Assembly: GCF_003951315.1 (NCBI RefSeq)
Contig: NZ_QLJH01000019.1
Span: 1 to 64,000, forward strand
DNA from: Sphingomonas sp. S-NIH.Pt15_0812
Lineage (GTDB): Bacteria; Pseudomonadota; Alphaproteobacteria; Sphingomonadales; Sphingomonadaceae
DNA length: 64,000 nucleotides
Reading direction: 5' to 3'
The position numbers were made by a program, and so were the translations under genes. The notes under the pieces are model-generated. The model saw nothing but the letters and a program-made list of their open reading frames with translations. It had not been told where the DNA came from and did no database searches. Below are positions 1 through 8,881 of this stretch, in pieces; positions within the stretch are counted from its first letter, which is position 1, and the number at the start of each line of letters is the position of its first letter.

Positions 1-83
1 GTCGGACGTACCGGCCGCGGGCTGGCGCTGCGGCCGGATCACTGGGCCAAGACGATCGATTTCCATGATTTCCGCCTTTCCCC

Positions 84-98
84 CGGCACAAGACATGC
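84..98 (+). promoter_or_regulatory. candidate sigma-54 (-24/-12) promoter of flgI
   Basis: The sequence CGGCAC-N5-ATGC has GG at 85-86 and GC at 97-98, the exact 10-nt interval of the sigma-54 consensus TGGCACG-N4-TTGC, with a few mismatches. It lies about 60 nt before the flgI ATG. Sigma-54 control of flagellar rod and ring genes is known in other alphaproteobacteria; its use here is inference. Confidence 0.4.
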
Positions 99-122
99 TG
101 GCATATCCTATAAGTAACCAAC

Positions 123-140
123 GGTCCACTGGCGTGGACC
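123..140 (+). other. perfect 7-bp hairpin in the flgI leader
   Basis: GGTCCAC at 123-129 and GTGGACC at 134-140 form a perfect inverted repeat with a 4-nt loop, ending 19 nt before the flgI start. There is no T-tract, so it is not a clear terminator. It may be a leader structure or a protein-binding site. Confidence 0.45.
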
Positions 141-159
141 CTATCCCGGAACCTCGACC

Positions 160-1257
160 ATGCGTCTGACCGCTTCATTGTTCGCCCTCCTTGCCCTGGC
201 CGCGCCCGCCGCGGCCCAGGCCGGGGCACGCGTCAAGGACATCGTCGATGTCGAGAATGTGCGTCCCAACCAACTGGTCGGCTATGGCCTGGTGGTCGGC
301 CTGCCCGGCACCGGCGACCGCACCAACAACGCGCCCTTCACCGAGGAATCGCTCCAGGCGATGCTGGAGCGGATGGGTGTCAATGTCCGCGACGCCAAGA
401 TGAAGCCGCAGAACGTCGCCGCCGTCTCCGTCACCGCGACCATGCCCGCCTTCGCGCGCGCCGGCTCGACCATCGACGTGCAGGTCTCGGCGCTGGGCGA
501 TGCCACTAGCCTTCAGGGCGGCACGCTGCTGATCTCGTCGCTGCGCGCGCTGGACGGCGAGATCTATGCGGTGGCGCAGGGGCCGGTGGCCGTCTCCGGC
601 TTCAAGGCGCAAGGGGCGGGGGCCAGCGTCAGTCGCGGCGTGTCGACCTCGGCGCGGATCGCCGGCGGCGCGATCATCGAGCGCGAGGTGCCCTATGCCC
701 TGCGCTCGGCGACCAGCCTGAAACTGGCGCTGAAGAATCCCGACCTGGCGACCGCGCGGCATATCGCGGCGGCGGTCAACGGCCTGTACGCTGGCACCGC
801 CAGCGTGCTCGATCCGGGCACCGTGCAACTCACGCCCGGCGTCGGCTATCGCGGCAACATCGTCGACCTGCTCGGCGACGTCGAGAACCTCCCCGTGTCG
901 GTCGACCAGGCCGCACGCATCGTCATCAACGAGGCGTCGGGCACCGTGGTCATGAGCGCCGACGTGCGGATCAGCCCGGTCGCGATCGCGCAGGGCGGCC
1001 TGACGATCAGCGTCAGCGAGACCCCGGTCGCCTCGCAGCCCGCGCCCCTGTCGCAGGGGCAGACGGCGGTGCTGCCGCGCACCCGCGTCGCGGTGGACGA
1101 TGGCGGCAACGCCTCGCTCGCGATGGTGGAGGGCGCGTCGCTGCGCTCGCTGGTCGCCGGCCTCAACACGCTCGGCGTCTCGCCGCGCGACCTCATCACC
1201 ATCCTCCAGGCGATCAAGACCGCCGGAGCGCTGCAAGCGGAGATCGCGGTCCAATGA
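160..1257 (+). CDS. flgI: flagellar P-ring protein FlgI
   Basis: FlgI forms the periplasmic P ring around the flagellar rod. The 365-residue product has a signal peptide (about 1-20, cleavage after AAAQ), then the family opening with ARVKDI, NQLVGYGLVVGL and PGTGD at about residues 24-52, and the usual length for the family. Downstream flgJ starts inside the flgI stop codon (ATGA overlap at 1254-1257), so the genes are translationally coupled. A candidate sigma-54 promoter and a hairpin precede the start. Confidence 0.96.
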   Translation: MRLTASLFALLALAAPAAAQAGARVKDIVDVENVRPNQLVGYGLVVGLPGTGDRTNNAPFTEESLQAMLERMGVNVRDAKMKPQNVAAVSVTATMPAFARAGSTIDVQVSALGDATSLQGGTLLISSLRALDGEIYAVAQGPVAVSGFKAQGAGASVSRGVSTSARIAGGAIIEREVPYALRSATSLKLALKNPDLATARHIAAAVNGLYAGTASVLDPGTVQLTPGVGYRGNIVDLLGDVENLPVSVDQAARIVINEASGTVVMSADVRISPVAIAQGGLTISVSETPVASQPAPLSQGQTAVLPRTRVAVDDGGNASLAMVEGASLRSLVAGLNTLGVSPRDLITILQAIKTAGALQAEIAVQ

Positions 1258-1553
1258 TCGATCGAATGAGCCCCCCATCGCCATCTAGCCAGGGCGCAGC
1301 GCCGGCCAGGGCCGATCCCGCCGCCGCCAAGGCCGCCCACGAATTCGAGGCCGTGTTCATCGGCCAGATGACCAAGATCATGATGGAGACGGTGCAGAGC
1401 GACGGCCCCTTTTCCGGCGGGCATGGCGAGGAGATGTTCCGCGGCGTGCTTGGCGAACAGCTCGGCACGGTCATCAGCGCGCGCGGCGGCATCGGCCTCG
1501 CCCCGGCGGTGATGGACCAGATCATCAAGCTTCAGGGAGGCGGCAACGCATGA
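1254..1553 (+). CDS. flgJ: rod-binding protein FlgJ, N-terminal domain only
   Basis: This 99-residue protein corresponds to the rod-capping half of FlgJ: residues 25-95 hold the family pattern with FEAVFIGQM, FSGGHGEEMFRG and GGIGLAP. The C-terminal muramidase domain of enterobacterial FlgJ is absent, which is normal in alphaproteobacteria, so a separate lytic enzyme is expected elsewhere. The ATG overlaps the flgI stop by 4 nt; another ATG four codons later (1266) is possible. The stop overlaps the start of the next gene, again by 4 nt. Confidence 0.9.
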   Translation: MIDRMSPPSPSSQGAAPARADPAAAKAAHEFEAVFIGQMTKIMMETVQSDGPFSGGHGEEMFRGVLGEQLGTVISARGGIGLAPAVMDQIIKLQGGGNA

Positions 1554-1972
1554 CGGCGGCACTGATCGATGCGCTGGCCTCGCTGGCCCAGATCGTCGAC
1601 GAGGAGAATGACCGGCTGACCCGGCCGATCCATCATCCCGAACTGCCCGCCCTGGTCGAGGCCAAGACGCGGCTGGCGGCGACGGTCGAGGTGGAGATCG
1701 CGCGGCTGGCGCGCGAGCGGCCGGACTGGATCAACAGCGTCGAGGGCGAAGGCCGCGTCGCGCTGACCCAGGCGGTGGAGGTGCTGACCCGCCGGCTGGC
1801 GGTCAACAGCAAGCTGATCGAGCGGCGGATCGAACTCTGCGACGAGATCATGGAGGCGGTGGCCGACGAGGCCCGCCGGCTGAGCGGCGCGCGCAGCGCG
1901 GTCTACGGCGTCCATGGCACCCTGTCGCGCAGCGACCAGGCCGCGCCGATCGCGGTGAACAGCCGGATCTGA
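1550..1972 (+). CDS. FlgN-like flagellar export chaperone
   Basis: A 140-residue, mainly helical protein that directly follows flgJ with a 4-nt overlap. FlgN chaperones the hook-associated proteins FlgK and FlgL in the cytoplasm. Support is the length, the position at the end of a flgI-flgJ operon, the long amphipathic helices and the C-terminal SGARSAVYGVHG segment, which resembles the tail of FlgN-family proteins. Sequence conservation in this family is low, so the assignment rests partly on context. Confidence 0.7.
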   Translation: MTAALIDALASLAQIVDEENDRLTRPIHHPELPALVEAKTRLAATVEVEIARLARERPDWINSVEGEGRVALTQAVEVLTRRLAVNSKLIERRIELCDEIMEAVADEARRLSGARSAVYGVHGTLSRSDQAAPIAVNSRI

Positions 1973-2389
1973 TCGCCCCTTTGCGCCCTCCGTCCGTCCC
2001 GTCGTCCGGATTGCCGATGCCGCATCACGACATCGTTCGCGAACCCCCGTCCCTCATGGAGATCGACGCCCGGCCGCCATCGGTGCCGACGGCGATCACG
2101 TCGATCATCGGCGGCGGCATCGGCTCCATCCATGCCGCCCCGCTGGAGCAGACCGCGACCTCGGTCACGCAGATGGATGGCCGGACGCGTCGCGTGGTTC
2201 ACCCGCGAGCCTCGCGCCGCCCCTGCCATGCACCGGCACCCCGGGGCACGACCGGCACGCCGGTCCGCACATTACAGAATTGCATTGCCGCCCGACCTGC
2301 AAGTTTCCGATCGGGAACGATGGCCGTCACTGACCACCGCAACATCGGATCATCTATATTGTATGACGGCTCTCTCTGAGGGGAATGAT
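1973..2389 (+). other. 417-nt intergenic region between flgN and mcp
   Basis: No intact gene is convincing here. A plus-strand frame from a TTG at 1981 to 2379 stays open, but it only makes sense over the short chemoreceptor-like stretch described separately. A ribosome binding site for the following gene (GAGGGG at 2378-2383) closes the region. Confidence 0.6.
2132..2184 (+). pseudogene. fossil fragment of a methyl-accepting chemotaxis gene
   Basis: About 53 nt match 2994-3046 of the downstream chemoreceptor gene at roughly 86 percent by eye. The encoded peptides are [17 protein letters not shown] here and [17 protein letters not shown] in the intact gene. The surrounding frame has no other chemoreceptor sequence. 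It is best read as a remnant of a duplicated, then decayed, mcp gene. Confidence 0.6.
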
Positions 2390-3796
2390 ATGCAGTGGTT
2401 TACGGAGAACTCACCGATCCGGCAGAAAATGGCCATCGTCACGGCGGCGATGGTCGGCTTTTCGGTGCTGGCGATGCTGACGGGCGCGCTGGTCGCGGAA
2501 TTCGCCCCCTTGTGGGTGGCGCTTCTCGCCGGCCTGGTGCCGGTCGGCGGCGCCTTCGTCGCGGCGCGGCTGATGAGCACGGGCGTCGTCGTGCCCTATG
2601 TCGCGACGGTCGAGCGGATGGAGGCGCTGGCGCGGGGCGATACGGACAGCCCGATCAACTATACCCATTTCACCGACTGTATTGGCCGGCTGACCAAGGC
2701 GATGTTCACCTTTCGCGAGACCGCGATCACGCAGCGCAAGGTCGTGGTCGAGCAGCAGGCGATCGTCGATGAGATGAACACCAGCCTGCTGCGCCTGTCG
2801 GAAGGCGATATGACGCGCACGATCACCACCGACTTCCCCAGCGAATATGCCTCGCTCAAGACCAACTTCAACCAGGCGGTGCTCAATCTGCGCAACTTGA
2901 TCGGATCGGTGTCGGAAAGCGCGGCGACCATCCGCACCGGCTCGGACGAGATCGCCCAGGCCTCGGAGGATCTGGCGCGGCGGACCGAGGCCAATGCCGC
3001 CTCGCTGGAACACACCGCGTCCTCGGTCACCCAGATGGACAGCCGACTGAAGGCCTCGGCCACGGCGGCGGCGCGCACCGTGGAGCGGGCCGATCAGGCG
3101 ATCTCCACCGTTGGCGGCGGTCGCGCGGTGGCGGACGAGGCGGTGCAGGCGATGGGCCGCGTCGCGGACAGCGCCAAGGGCATCGATTCGGTGATCGAGG
3201 GGCTCGACAAGATCGCGTTCCAGACCCGCGTCCTGGCGATGAACGCGGCGGTCGAGGCGGGCCGGGCCGGCGATGCCGGGCGCGGCTTCGCGGTCGTCGC
3301 CGATCTGGTGTCGGCGCTCGCCATGCGATCCGAGGAGGAGGCGAAGCGCGCCCGCGAACAGCTGACCGCGACTCAGACCGACATCGTCACCGCCGTGCAG
3401 GCCGTGCAGAAGGTGGACGGCGCGCTGTCGGCGATCTCGGGCGACGTGGCGCAGGTGCACGAGTTGCTCGCCACCATGGCCACCGACAATTTGGCGCAGG
3501 CGACGGCGATCACCCAGATCTCCAGCGCGGTCGGCAGCATGGACCGCGCGACCCAGCAGAATGCGGCGATGGTCGAGCAAACCTCGGCGGCGGCGCGCAA
3601 TCTGGCCAATGAAGTCGGAACACTCGCGGAAAAGGCGTCGCACTTCAAGACCGATGCCCGACGCGGCGGCGACCAGCGACCGGCGGTGCGCAAGATCGAC
3701 ATTGCGAGCTTCAACCAGCCGATCAGGCCGCTGCCCGCCGCCGCCGTCACGGCCCTGACGCCGAACGGCACCGACGACGACTGGAAGGAGTTCTGA
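2390..3796 (+). CDS. methyl-accepting chemotaxis protein without a periplasmic sensor domain
   Basis: A 468-residue chemoreceptor. Two hydrophobic segments (about 16-38 and 42-62) are separated by only a few residues, so no periplasmic ligand domain exists. A HAMP-like region follows, then a coiled-coil signalling domain with the hairpin tip core at about residues 280-310 ([25 protein letters not shown]). It would link input to CheA/CheW at the membrane. The start is the ATG with GAGGGG 6 nt upstream; an in-frame extension to 2132 lacks a ribosome site. Unusual residues occur in the tip: QTRVL replaces QTNLL and VADLV replaces VADEV. Confidence 0.9.
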   Translation: MQWFTENSPIRQKMAIVTAAMVGFSVLAMLTGALVAEFAPLWVALLAGLVPVGGAFVAARLMSTGVVVPYVATVERMEALARGDTDSPINYTHFTDCIGRLTKAMFTFRETAITQRKVVVEQQAIVDEMNTSLLRLSEGDMTRTITTDFPSEYASLKTNFNQAVLNLRNLIGSVSESAATIRTGSDEIAQASEDLARRTEANAASLEHTASSVTQMDSRLKASATAAARTVERADQAISTVGGGRAVADEAVQAMGRVADSAKGIDSVIEGLDKIAFQTRVLAMNAAVEAGRAGDAGRGFAVVADLVSALAMRSEEEAKRAREQLTATQTDIVTAVQAVQKVDGALSAISGDVAQVHELLATMATDNLAQATAITQISSAVGSMDRATQQNAAMVEQTSAAARNLANEVGTLAEKASHFKTDARRGGDQRPAVRKIDIASFNQPIRPLPAAAVTALTPNGTDDDWKEF

Positions 3797-3802
3797 TCGG
3801 CT

Positions 3803-3849
3803 CGCCGTCCGTCACGCTGACGCCGAGAGGGCGGCGCGAGCGGACGGCG
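3803..3849 (+). terminator. possible terminator hairpin after mcp
   Basis: CGCCGTCCG at 3803-3811 and CGGACGGCG at 3841-3849 are perfect 9-bp arms just after the mcp stop. The loop is long (29 nt) and no T-tract follows, so this is a weak call. Confidence 0.3.
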
Positions 3850-3935
3850 GGTCGATCCGATCGAAGGGACGATGGGAACAACGGCGTATCGGGCGTCGAC
3901 GGACAGTCCAAGGCCGTCCCGACCGCCCTGCACCG

Positions 3936-5561
3936 TCACCGATAGGCGGGCACCCACATGCGGGCGGCCAGCGCCTCGGTCTCGTTCGCCTCGGCCGGGG
4001 GCGCGACCCCCTCGGCGCGGGCCTGGTCGGCCACCGCCAGCGCGACCTGCAGGGCCACGTCGCGGAGCGCCAGGATCGGCGGCAACAGTCCATCGTCCGG
4101 CCCGGCCAGTTCGCCCAGCTTGCGCGCGGCGGCCATGAACATGCCCTCCGTCACCCGCGTTGCCTTCGCCGACAGGGCACCCAGGCCGACGCCGGGGAAG
4201 ATATAGACGTTGTTGACCTGCGCCAGCGCCTGGGGCGTGCCGGACAGGTGTGGATAGGGGCTGCCGGTTCCGACGATCGCGCGACCCTCGGTCCAGGCGA
4301 TCAGGTCGGCGGGGTTGGCTTCCGATCGCGAGGTCGGGTTGGACAGCGGGAAGATCACGGGATGCTCGACCGCCGCCGCCATGCGCCGCACGATCGGCTC
4401 GGCAAAGGCGCCGGGCTGGCCGGACACGCCGATCAGCACGCCGGGGCCGACCCGCTCGACCACCTCCGCCAGCGTGATCGCGCCTGGCGCCGACCAGCCG
4501 GCCAGCTCCTTCGGGTCGCGCGCCAGCGCCGCCTGGCCATCGCTCAGGCCCGCCATGCCGCGCACCACCAGGCCGAAGCGGTCGATCGCCCAGATCCGGC
4601 CGCGCGCCTCGATCTCGGTCAGGCCATCGGCGACCAGCAGCCGCACCAGCATGTCGGCGATGCCGCAGCCCGCCGCGCCCGCGCCGTACAGCACGAACCG
4701 CTGCTCGGTCAGCGCATGACCGGTGCGGCGCACCGCCGACAGCAGGGTGCCGACCGCGGTGGCGGCGGTGCCCTGGATATCGTCGTTGAAGCTCAGCAGC
4801 CGGTCGCGATAGCGATCGAGCAGGCGATAGGCATTGGTGCCGGCGAAATCCTCCCATTGCAGCAGGACATCGGGCCAGCGCGCCTGCACCGCCGCCACGA
4901 ACTGCTCGACAAAGGCGTCATAATCGGCGCCGCGCACGCGCGCGTGTCGCCAGCCGACATAGAGCGGATCGTCGCGCCGGGCTTCGTTGTCGGTGCCGAC
5001 ATCGAGCAGGATCGGCAGCACCTCGGACGGGTGGATGCCGGCACAGGCGGTGTAGAGCGCCAGCTTGCCGATCGGGATGCCCATGCCGCCCGCGCCCTGG
5101 TCGCCCAGGCCCAGGATGCGTTCGCCGTCCGACACCACGATCACCTTGACCCGGTCCAGCGCCGGGTCGGCGAGGATCTGGTCCATGTGATCGCGATTGG
5201 GCCAGGACAGGAACAGGCCACGGGGCTTGCGCCAGATCTCGCTGAACCGCTCGCACCCCTCGCCGACCGTCGGCGTATAGACCAGCGGCAGGAAGCGCGG
5301 CAGGTCGCTCGCCACCAGCGCATGGAACAGCACCTCGTTGCTGTCCTGCAATTCGCGCAGGAACGCGTAGCGGGCGAAATCGTCGGGCAGCCGTTCCAGC
5401 GCCCGCCGCCGCCGCTCGATCTGGCTGTCGAGCGTGCCGACATGCGGCGGCAACAGGCCGTGCAGGCCGAAGGCGTCGCGCTCCGCCTCCGTGAAGGCGG
5501 TGCCCTTGTTGGTCAGCGGATCGGCAAGGAGCGCGCGGGCGGCGATATGCGAACTGGCGAT
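3936..5561 (-). CDS. maeA: NAD-dependent malic enzyme (non-canonical start)
   Basis: Oxidative decarboxylation of malate to pyruvate in the cytoplasm. The family signature YTPTVGEGCERFSEIWRKPR, the GLGDQGAGGMGIPIGKLALY segment and the NAD fold motif GAGAAGCGIADML are visible. It follows the porin gene by 18 nt and dctA lies just upstream, so the operon imports C4-dicarboxylates and feeds malate to pyruvate. The first ATG/GTG/TTG in frame is a TTG at 5453, but conserved N-terminal sequence (LLADPLTNKGTAFTEAER) lies upstream of it. Between the in-frame porin stop and that TTG there is no standard start. I place the start at an ATC at 5561-5559, preceded by GGAG 8 nt away. With the TTG start the protein would be 505 residues, with ATC 541. 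Confidence 0.85.
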   Translation of the reverse strand: MASSHIAARALLADPLTNKGTAFTEAERDAFGLHGLLPPHVGTLDSQIERRRRALERLPDDFARYAFLRELQDSNEVLFHALVASDLPRFLPLVYTPTVGEGCERFSEIWRKPRGLFLSWPNRDHMDQILADPALDRVKVIVVSDGERILGLGDQGAGGMGIPIGKLALYTACAGIHPSEVLPILLDVGTDNEARRDDPLYVGWRHARVRGADYDAFVEQFVAAVQARWPDVLLQWEDFAGTNAYRLLDRYRDRLLSFNDDIQGTAATAVGTLLSAVRRTGHALTEQRFVLYGAGAAGCGIADMLVRLLVADGLTEIEARGRIWAIDRFGLVVRGMAGLSDGQAALARDPKELAGWSAPGAITLAEVVERVGPGVLIGVSGQPGAFAEPIVRRMAAAVEHPVIFPLSNPTSRSEANPADLIAWTEGRAIVGTGSPYPHLSGTPQALAQVNNVYIFPGVGLGALSAKATRVTEGMFMAAARKLGELAGPDDGLLPPILALRDVALQVALAVADQARAEGVAPPAEANETEALAARMWVPAYR

Positions 5562-5579
5562 GGGATGGTCTCCGTCAGG

Positions 5580-7142
5580 TCAGAACCGCAGGCTGAGCCA
5601 GCCTGCGAGGAAATCCGAGCTCTTGTACCCGGCATTGGTCAGCGCCGGCCCGGCCATCAGATGCTCGTACCGGCCGGTCAGGCTGACTCGTGGCGACACC
5701 GTGTAGACCGCCTGCAACCGCGCGGTGTCGGCGATCTTGCGCCCCGCGACCAGCTGCGTGCCGGCAAAGGCGGTGCCGTTGGCACGGTAGACCGCGTCGG
5801 TCACCGTATCGCGCCAGCTCAGCTGATATTCGGCCGACACGCGCAGCTTGGCCAGGGGCGTGAAGGTGAAGGTCGGCGCGAACGCGATCAGGTTGGTCGG
5901 CGTCGCATAGAGCTGGTAGCTGTAGTAGATGTTGTTGCCGAATGGCGCGAGCGCGTTGCGCAGCTTGCCGGTGCCATAGGCGCCGCCGCCGGACGCATAG
6001 TCAAAGTGGAAGCCGACGCGTGGTGCACCCTTGCTCTTCCCGATGCGGTAGTTCTGCGCGAGCAGCACCAGCCAGGCATCGATCGAGCGGCCGTTGTAAT
6101 TGCCGCCCTGGTAGTTGACCGTCCAGTCGAGATTGACCGGACCGACATCGCCCAGCGTGTGCAGGCCGTAGAAGAACCGCTCCTCGCGCACGGTGGTCCG
6201 CCCCCAGGTGGCGTTGTCGTTGCGCAGCCGCCACAAGAACGGGTCGAGGAACAGCTTCGAGCCGCCGAACAGCGTCTTGGGCAGGACGATACCGCCCGAG
6301 ATGCCCGAGAAGCGGCGGCCGCGCTCGCTGATGTCGTCGCCGGTGCCGCCGACGCCCAGCCGCGTGGTGCGGAAGTCGAACAGGTCGACCCGCACCGACT
6401 TGGCCCGCGCCCAGGCGCGGGTGCCGTTATAGACGAAGAAGATGGTGTTGTTGTCACGCGGCACGACCATCAGGTTGGGGCCGTCGGCGAAGGTCTGGCG
6501 ACCGTAGCGGACGCCGACATCGGCCTCGGCGATCTTGCCGGTCACGTCGACGAACGACTGCTGCACGACCAGGTCGTTGCGCATCTGCGGCGTGATCGTC
6601 CCCAGGTTGCGGCCGGCAAGACCGGCATGGGCCAGCTCGCCGAACAGGCGGACATGGTTGCCCAGATGCAGGTCGGCGCCGCCGACGATGCGGGTGATGT
6701 CCTGGCGCTGCGCCTCCGCGTCGCGCAGGTTCGGATTGGTCGTCTGGTTGACGCGGAAGCGAAGCTCGCCCGACAGCGTCAGATAGACATTGCCGTTGGC
6801 ATCGAACGGAATGAACTTCAACCGGTCGAGCGGGTCGTTGCGCTTGGCGGGATCGCGATAGCGGGTCCAGTCCTCGGCCCAGCGCGACTGGTTATAGCCG
6901 CCCGCCGTGTTCCCGTCGCCGACCGCCTCGGCCGGGTAGGCCTCCTGCACGGGGGAGGCGATGGTCTGGTTGCCGCGTTCCTTGGGGCCCAGCGCCTGCG
7001 GCGTGGCGGGAGCGGCATCGGCGGGAGCGGCATCGACGGTCGTGGCAGGGGCCGGGGCCGGCGGCGTTTCCGCCGGTGCCGGCGCGGCGGCGATCAGGGC
7101 AAGCGGGGCGGTGGCGAGGGCGAGGCGCGTTCGGGTCGGCAT
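5580..7142 (-). CDS. outer-membrane porin of the alginate-export (AlgE-like) type
   Basis: A 520-residue protein starting MPTRTRLALATAPLALIAAA, a clear signal peptide. The mature part has alternating beta strands, the segment LTLSGELRFRVN after an N-terminal extension rich in Ala and Pro (about 24-60), and a C-terminal aromatic end (WLSLRF) typical of outer-membrane barrels. The fold is that of the alginate_export family. The gene sits between dctA and malic enzyme on the same strand, so dicarboxylates or other small organic acids are a more likely cargo than alginate; that is inference. An upstream frame to 7199 adds 19 residues before the signal peptide and was not used. Confidence 0.8.
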   Translation of the reverse strand: MPTRTRLALATAPLALIAAAPAPAETPPAPAPATTVDAAPADAAPATPQALGPKERGNQTIASPVQEAYPAEAVGDGNTAGGYNQSRWAEDWTRYRDPAKRNDPLDRLKFIPFDANGNVYLTLSGELRFRVNQTTNPNLRDAEAQRQDITRIVGGADLHLGNHVRLFGELAHAGLAGRNLGTITPQMRNDLVVQQSFVDVTGKIAEADVGVRYGRQTFADGPNLMVVPRDNNTIFFVYNGTRAWARAKSVRVDLFDFRTTRLGVGGTGDDISERGRRFSGISGGIVLPKTLFGGSKLFLDPFLWRLRNDNATWGRTTVREERFFYGLHTLGDVGPVNLDWTVNYQGGNYNGRSIDAWLVLLAQNYRIGKSKGAPRVGFHFDYASGGGAYGTGKLRNALAPFGNNIYYSYQLYATPTNLIAFAPTFTFTPLAKLRVSAEYQLSWRDTVTDAVYRANGTAFAGTQLVAGRKIADTARLQAVYTVSPRVSLTGRYEHLMAGPALTNAGYKSSDFLAGWLSLRF

Positions 7143-7208
7143 GGTCGTTACTTTCACTTGTCTGGCGGTGGCGGCGCGGGGCCGCCCCATGGAGGTCACG
7201 TACCCGCA

Positions 7209-8540
7209 TCACTCAGCGGGGACGGCACCAACCCCCATCTGATCCACGCGCAGGCTCTCTCCCTTCATAGCGCGATCGAGCTGTGCATGGTCGAGCACGC
7301 CCTCCCAGCGCGACACCACGATCGTCGCGACCGCATTGCCGATGAAGTTGGTCAGGCTGCGGCACTCGCTCATGAACCGGTCGACGCCCAGGATCAGCGC
7401 CATGCCCGCGACCGGCACGGTCGGCACGATCGACAGCGTCGCGGCCAGGGTGATGAAGCCCGCGCCGGTCACGCCCGCCGCGCCCTTGGACGACAGCATC
7501 GCCACCGACAGCAGCAGCAGTTGCTGGCCCAGCGTCAGGTCGACATTGCACGCCTGGGCGATGAACAGCGCCGCCAGCGTCATGTAGATGTTGGTGCCGT
7601 CCAGGTTGAAGGAATAGCCGGTCGGCACGACCAGCCCGACCACCGACTTCGGACAGCCGGCGCGCTCCATCTTCTCGATCAGGGCGGGCAGCGCGCTTTC
7701 CGACGAGGAGGTGCCCAGCACCAGGAGCAGTTCGGTCTTGAGATAGGAGATCAGGCGGAAGATCGAGAAGCCGCACAGCCGCGCGACCACGCCCAGCACC
7801 ACGATGACGAACAGCAACGCGGTCAGGTAGAAGGTGCCGACCAGCATCGCCAGATTGGCGAGCGTGCCGACGCCGTACTTGCCGATGGTGAAGGCCATCG
7901 CGCCGAACGCGCCGATCGGGGCGGCCTTCATGACGATCGCGACGACCTTGAACACGGCGGTCGACAGTTCCTCCAGCGCGGCGGTGATGCGCTCGCCGCG
8001 CTCGCCGATCATCGCCAGGCCGATGCCGAACAGGATGGCGACGAACAGCACCTGGAGGATGTTGCCCTCGGTCAGCGCCGACAGGAAGGTGTCGGGAATG
8101 ATGCCGGTCAGGAAGCCGGTGATCGTCGTCTCATGCGCCTTTTCGGCGAACTCGGTCACCTTGCTGGTGTCGAGCGAGGCGGGGTCGATGTTCAGCCCCG
8201 CGCCCGGCTGCACCACATTGGCGACGACCAGGCCGACGATCAGCGCCAGCGTCGAGAAGAACAGGAAGTAGATGAAGGCCTTGCCCGCGACCCGGCCGAC
8301 CGAGGCGAGATCGCGCATCCCGGCGATGCCGGTGACGATGGTCAGGAAGATGACCGGGGCGATGATCATCTTCACCAGCTTGATGAAGGCATCGCCGACC
8401 GGCTTCAGCGCCGCGCCCGTGGTGGGATAGAAATGGCCGAGCAGCACGCCGGCGGTGATCGCGATCAGCACCTGGACATACAGGTGGCGGTACCACGGCT
8501 TGGCGGCCGGGGGCAGGGCAGGTTGGGCAGAGATGTGCAT
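7209..8540 (-). CDS. dctA: C4-dicarboxylate:cation symporter DctA
   Basis: Inner-membrane importer of succinate, fumarate and malate. It carries the DAACS family signatures: [16 protein letters not shown], the [13 protein letters not shown] loop and [14 protein letters not shown], plus the C-terminal [17 protein letters not shown] region. Length is 443 residues from the ATG at 8540, which has AAAGG 7 nt upstream; an ATG five codons earlier lies directly on a purine run and is less likely. It leads the dctA-porin-maeA block, and the dctB-dctD regulators lie just upstream on the same strand. Confidence 0.95.
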   Translation of the reverse strand: MHISAQPALPPAAKPWYRHLYVQVLIAITAGVLLGHFYPTTGAALKPVGDAFIKLVKMIIAPVIFLTIVTGIAGMRDLASVGRVAGKAFIYFLFFSTLALIVGLVVANVVQPGAGLNIDPASLDTSKVTEFAEKAHETTITGFLTGIIPDTFLSALTEGNILQVLFVAILFGIGLAMIGERGERITAALEELSTAVFKVVAIVMKAAPIGAFGAMAFTIGKYGVGTLANLAMLVGTFYLTALLFVIVVLGVVARLCGFSIFRLISYLKTELLLVLGTSSSESALPALIEKMERAGCPKSVVGLVVPTGYSFNLDGTNIYMTLAALFIAQACNVDLTLGQQLLLLSVAMLSSKGAAGVTGAGFITLAATLSIVPTVPVAGMALILGVDRFMSECRSLTNFIGNAVATIVVSRWEGVLDHAQLDRAMKGESLRVDQMGVGAVPAE

Positions 8541-8881
8541 GGCTGAGCCTTTCATCCTCTCGAACGCGCTGCCGTATTCGGCTGGTGCGATAGGTTATCG
8601 GGGCCAGCATCCGCTTTCGGGACAGGCTATGCAATGCGCGCTCAAAGCCGTGGAAATCCGCCATTCCGCGATCGAATGGCAATAAATGTGAGTGAAATCC
8701 CGCACACGGTTCCGCCGGGCTTGGGCGGATGTCCGCCGCCGGGCGCTCGTGATCCGCCTGGGTGGGGCGGGGGGGGGCACGGGCAGAAGGAATGTCCGTG
8801 CGGGTGAGGACGGCGGCGCTCACCGGCCGGGCGCGTCTTCGTCAGGCCGGCGGCCTGCCACCTGCCCGGGATGGTTCCTCG
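8541..8881 (-). promoter_or_regulatory. dctA upstream region with inverted repeat at 8660-8680
   Basis: This 341-nt gap separates dctD from dctA. GCCATTC (8660-8666) and GAATGGC (8674-8680) are perfect 7-bp arms around a 7-nt spacer, about 125 nt before the dctA start, and could be an operator. I looked for a sigma-54 site on the minus strand. The best GG-N10-GC is at 8650-8635 and is poor. Confidence 0.4.

Larger units (their letters stand above)
1..159. other. window edge and leader upstream of flgI
   Basis: An open frame on the plus strand runs in from the window edge and stops at a TAA at 112-114. Its 37 residues match no family I recognise, including FlgH, which often precedes flgI. It may be the end of an upstream gene or chance. 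The rest holds the candidate sigma-54 site and the hairpin listed separately. Confidence 0.3.

Noticed and set aside
1981..2379. A 132-codon frame before the chemoreceptor gene
   Set aside because: TTG start, no ribosome site, and only a 17-residue chemoreceptor-like patch. Treated as a fossil, not a gene.
4248..8546. A 1432-codon open frame on the plus strand
   Set aside because: It lies antisense to malic enzyme, the porin and dctA, all of which have clear families. Long antisense frames are a by-product of high GC at third codon positions; its product is Arg/His/Gln-rich without motifs.
8635..8650. Possible sigma-54 promoter of dctA
   Set aside because: Only the GG-N10-GC spacing fits; the flanking consensus bases do not, and the local DctD lacks GAFTGA.
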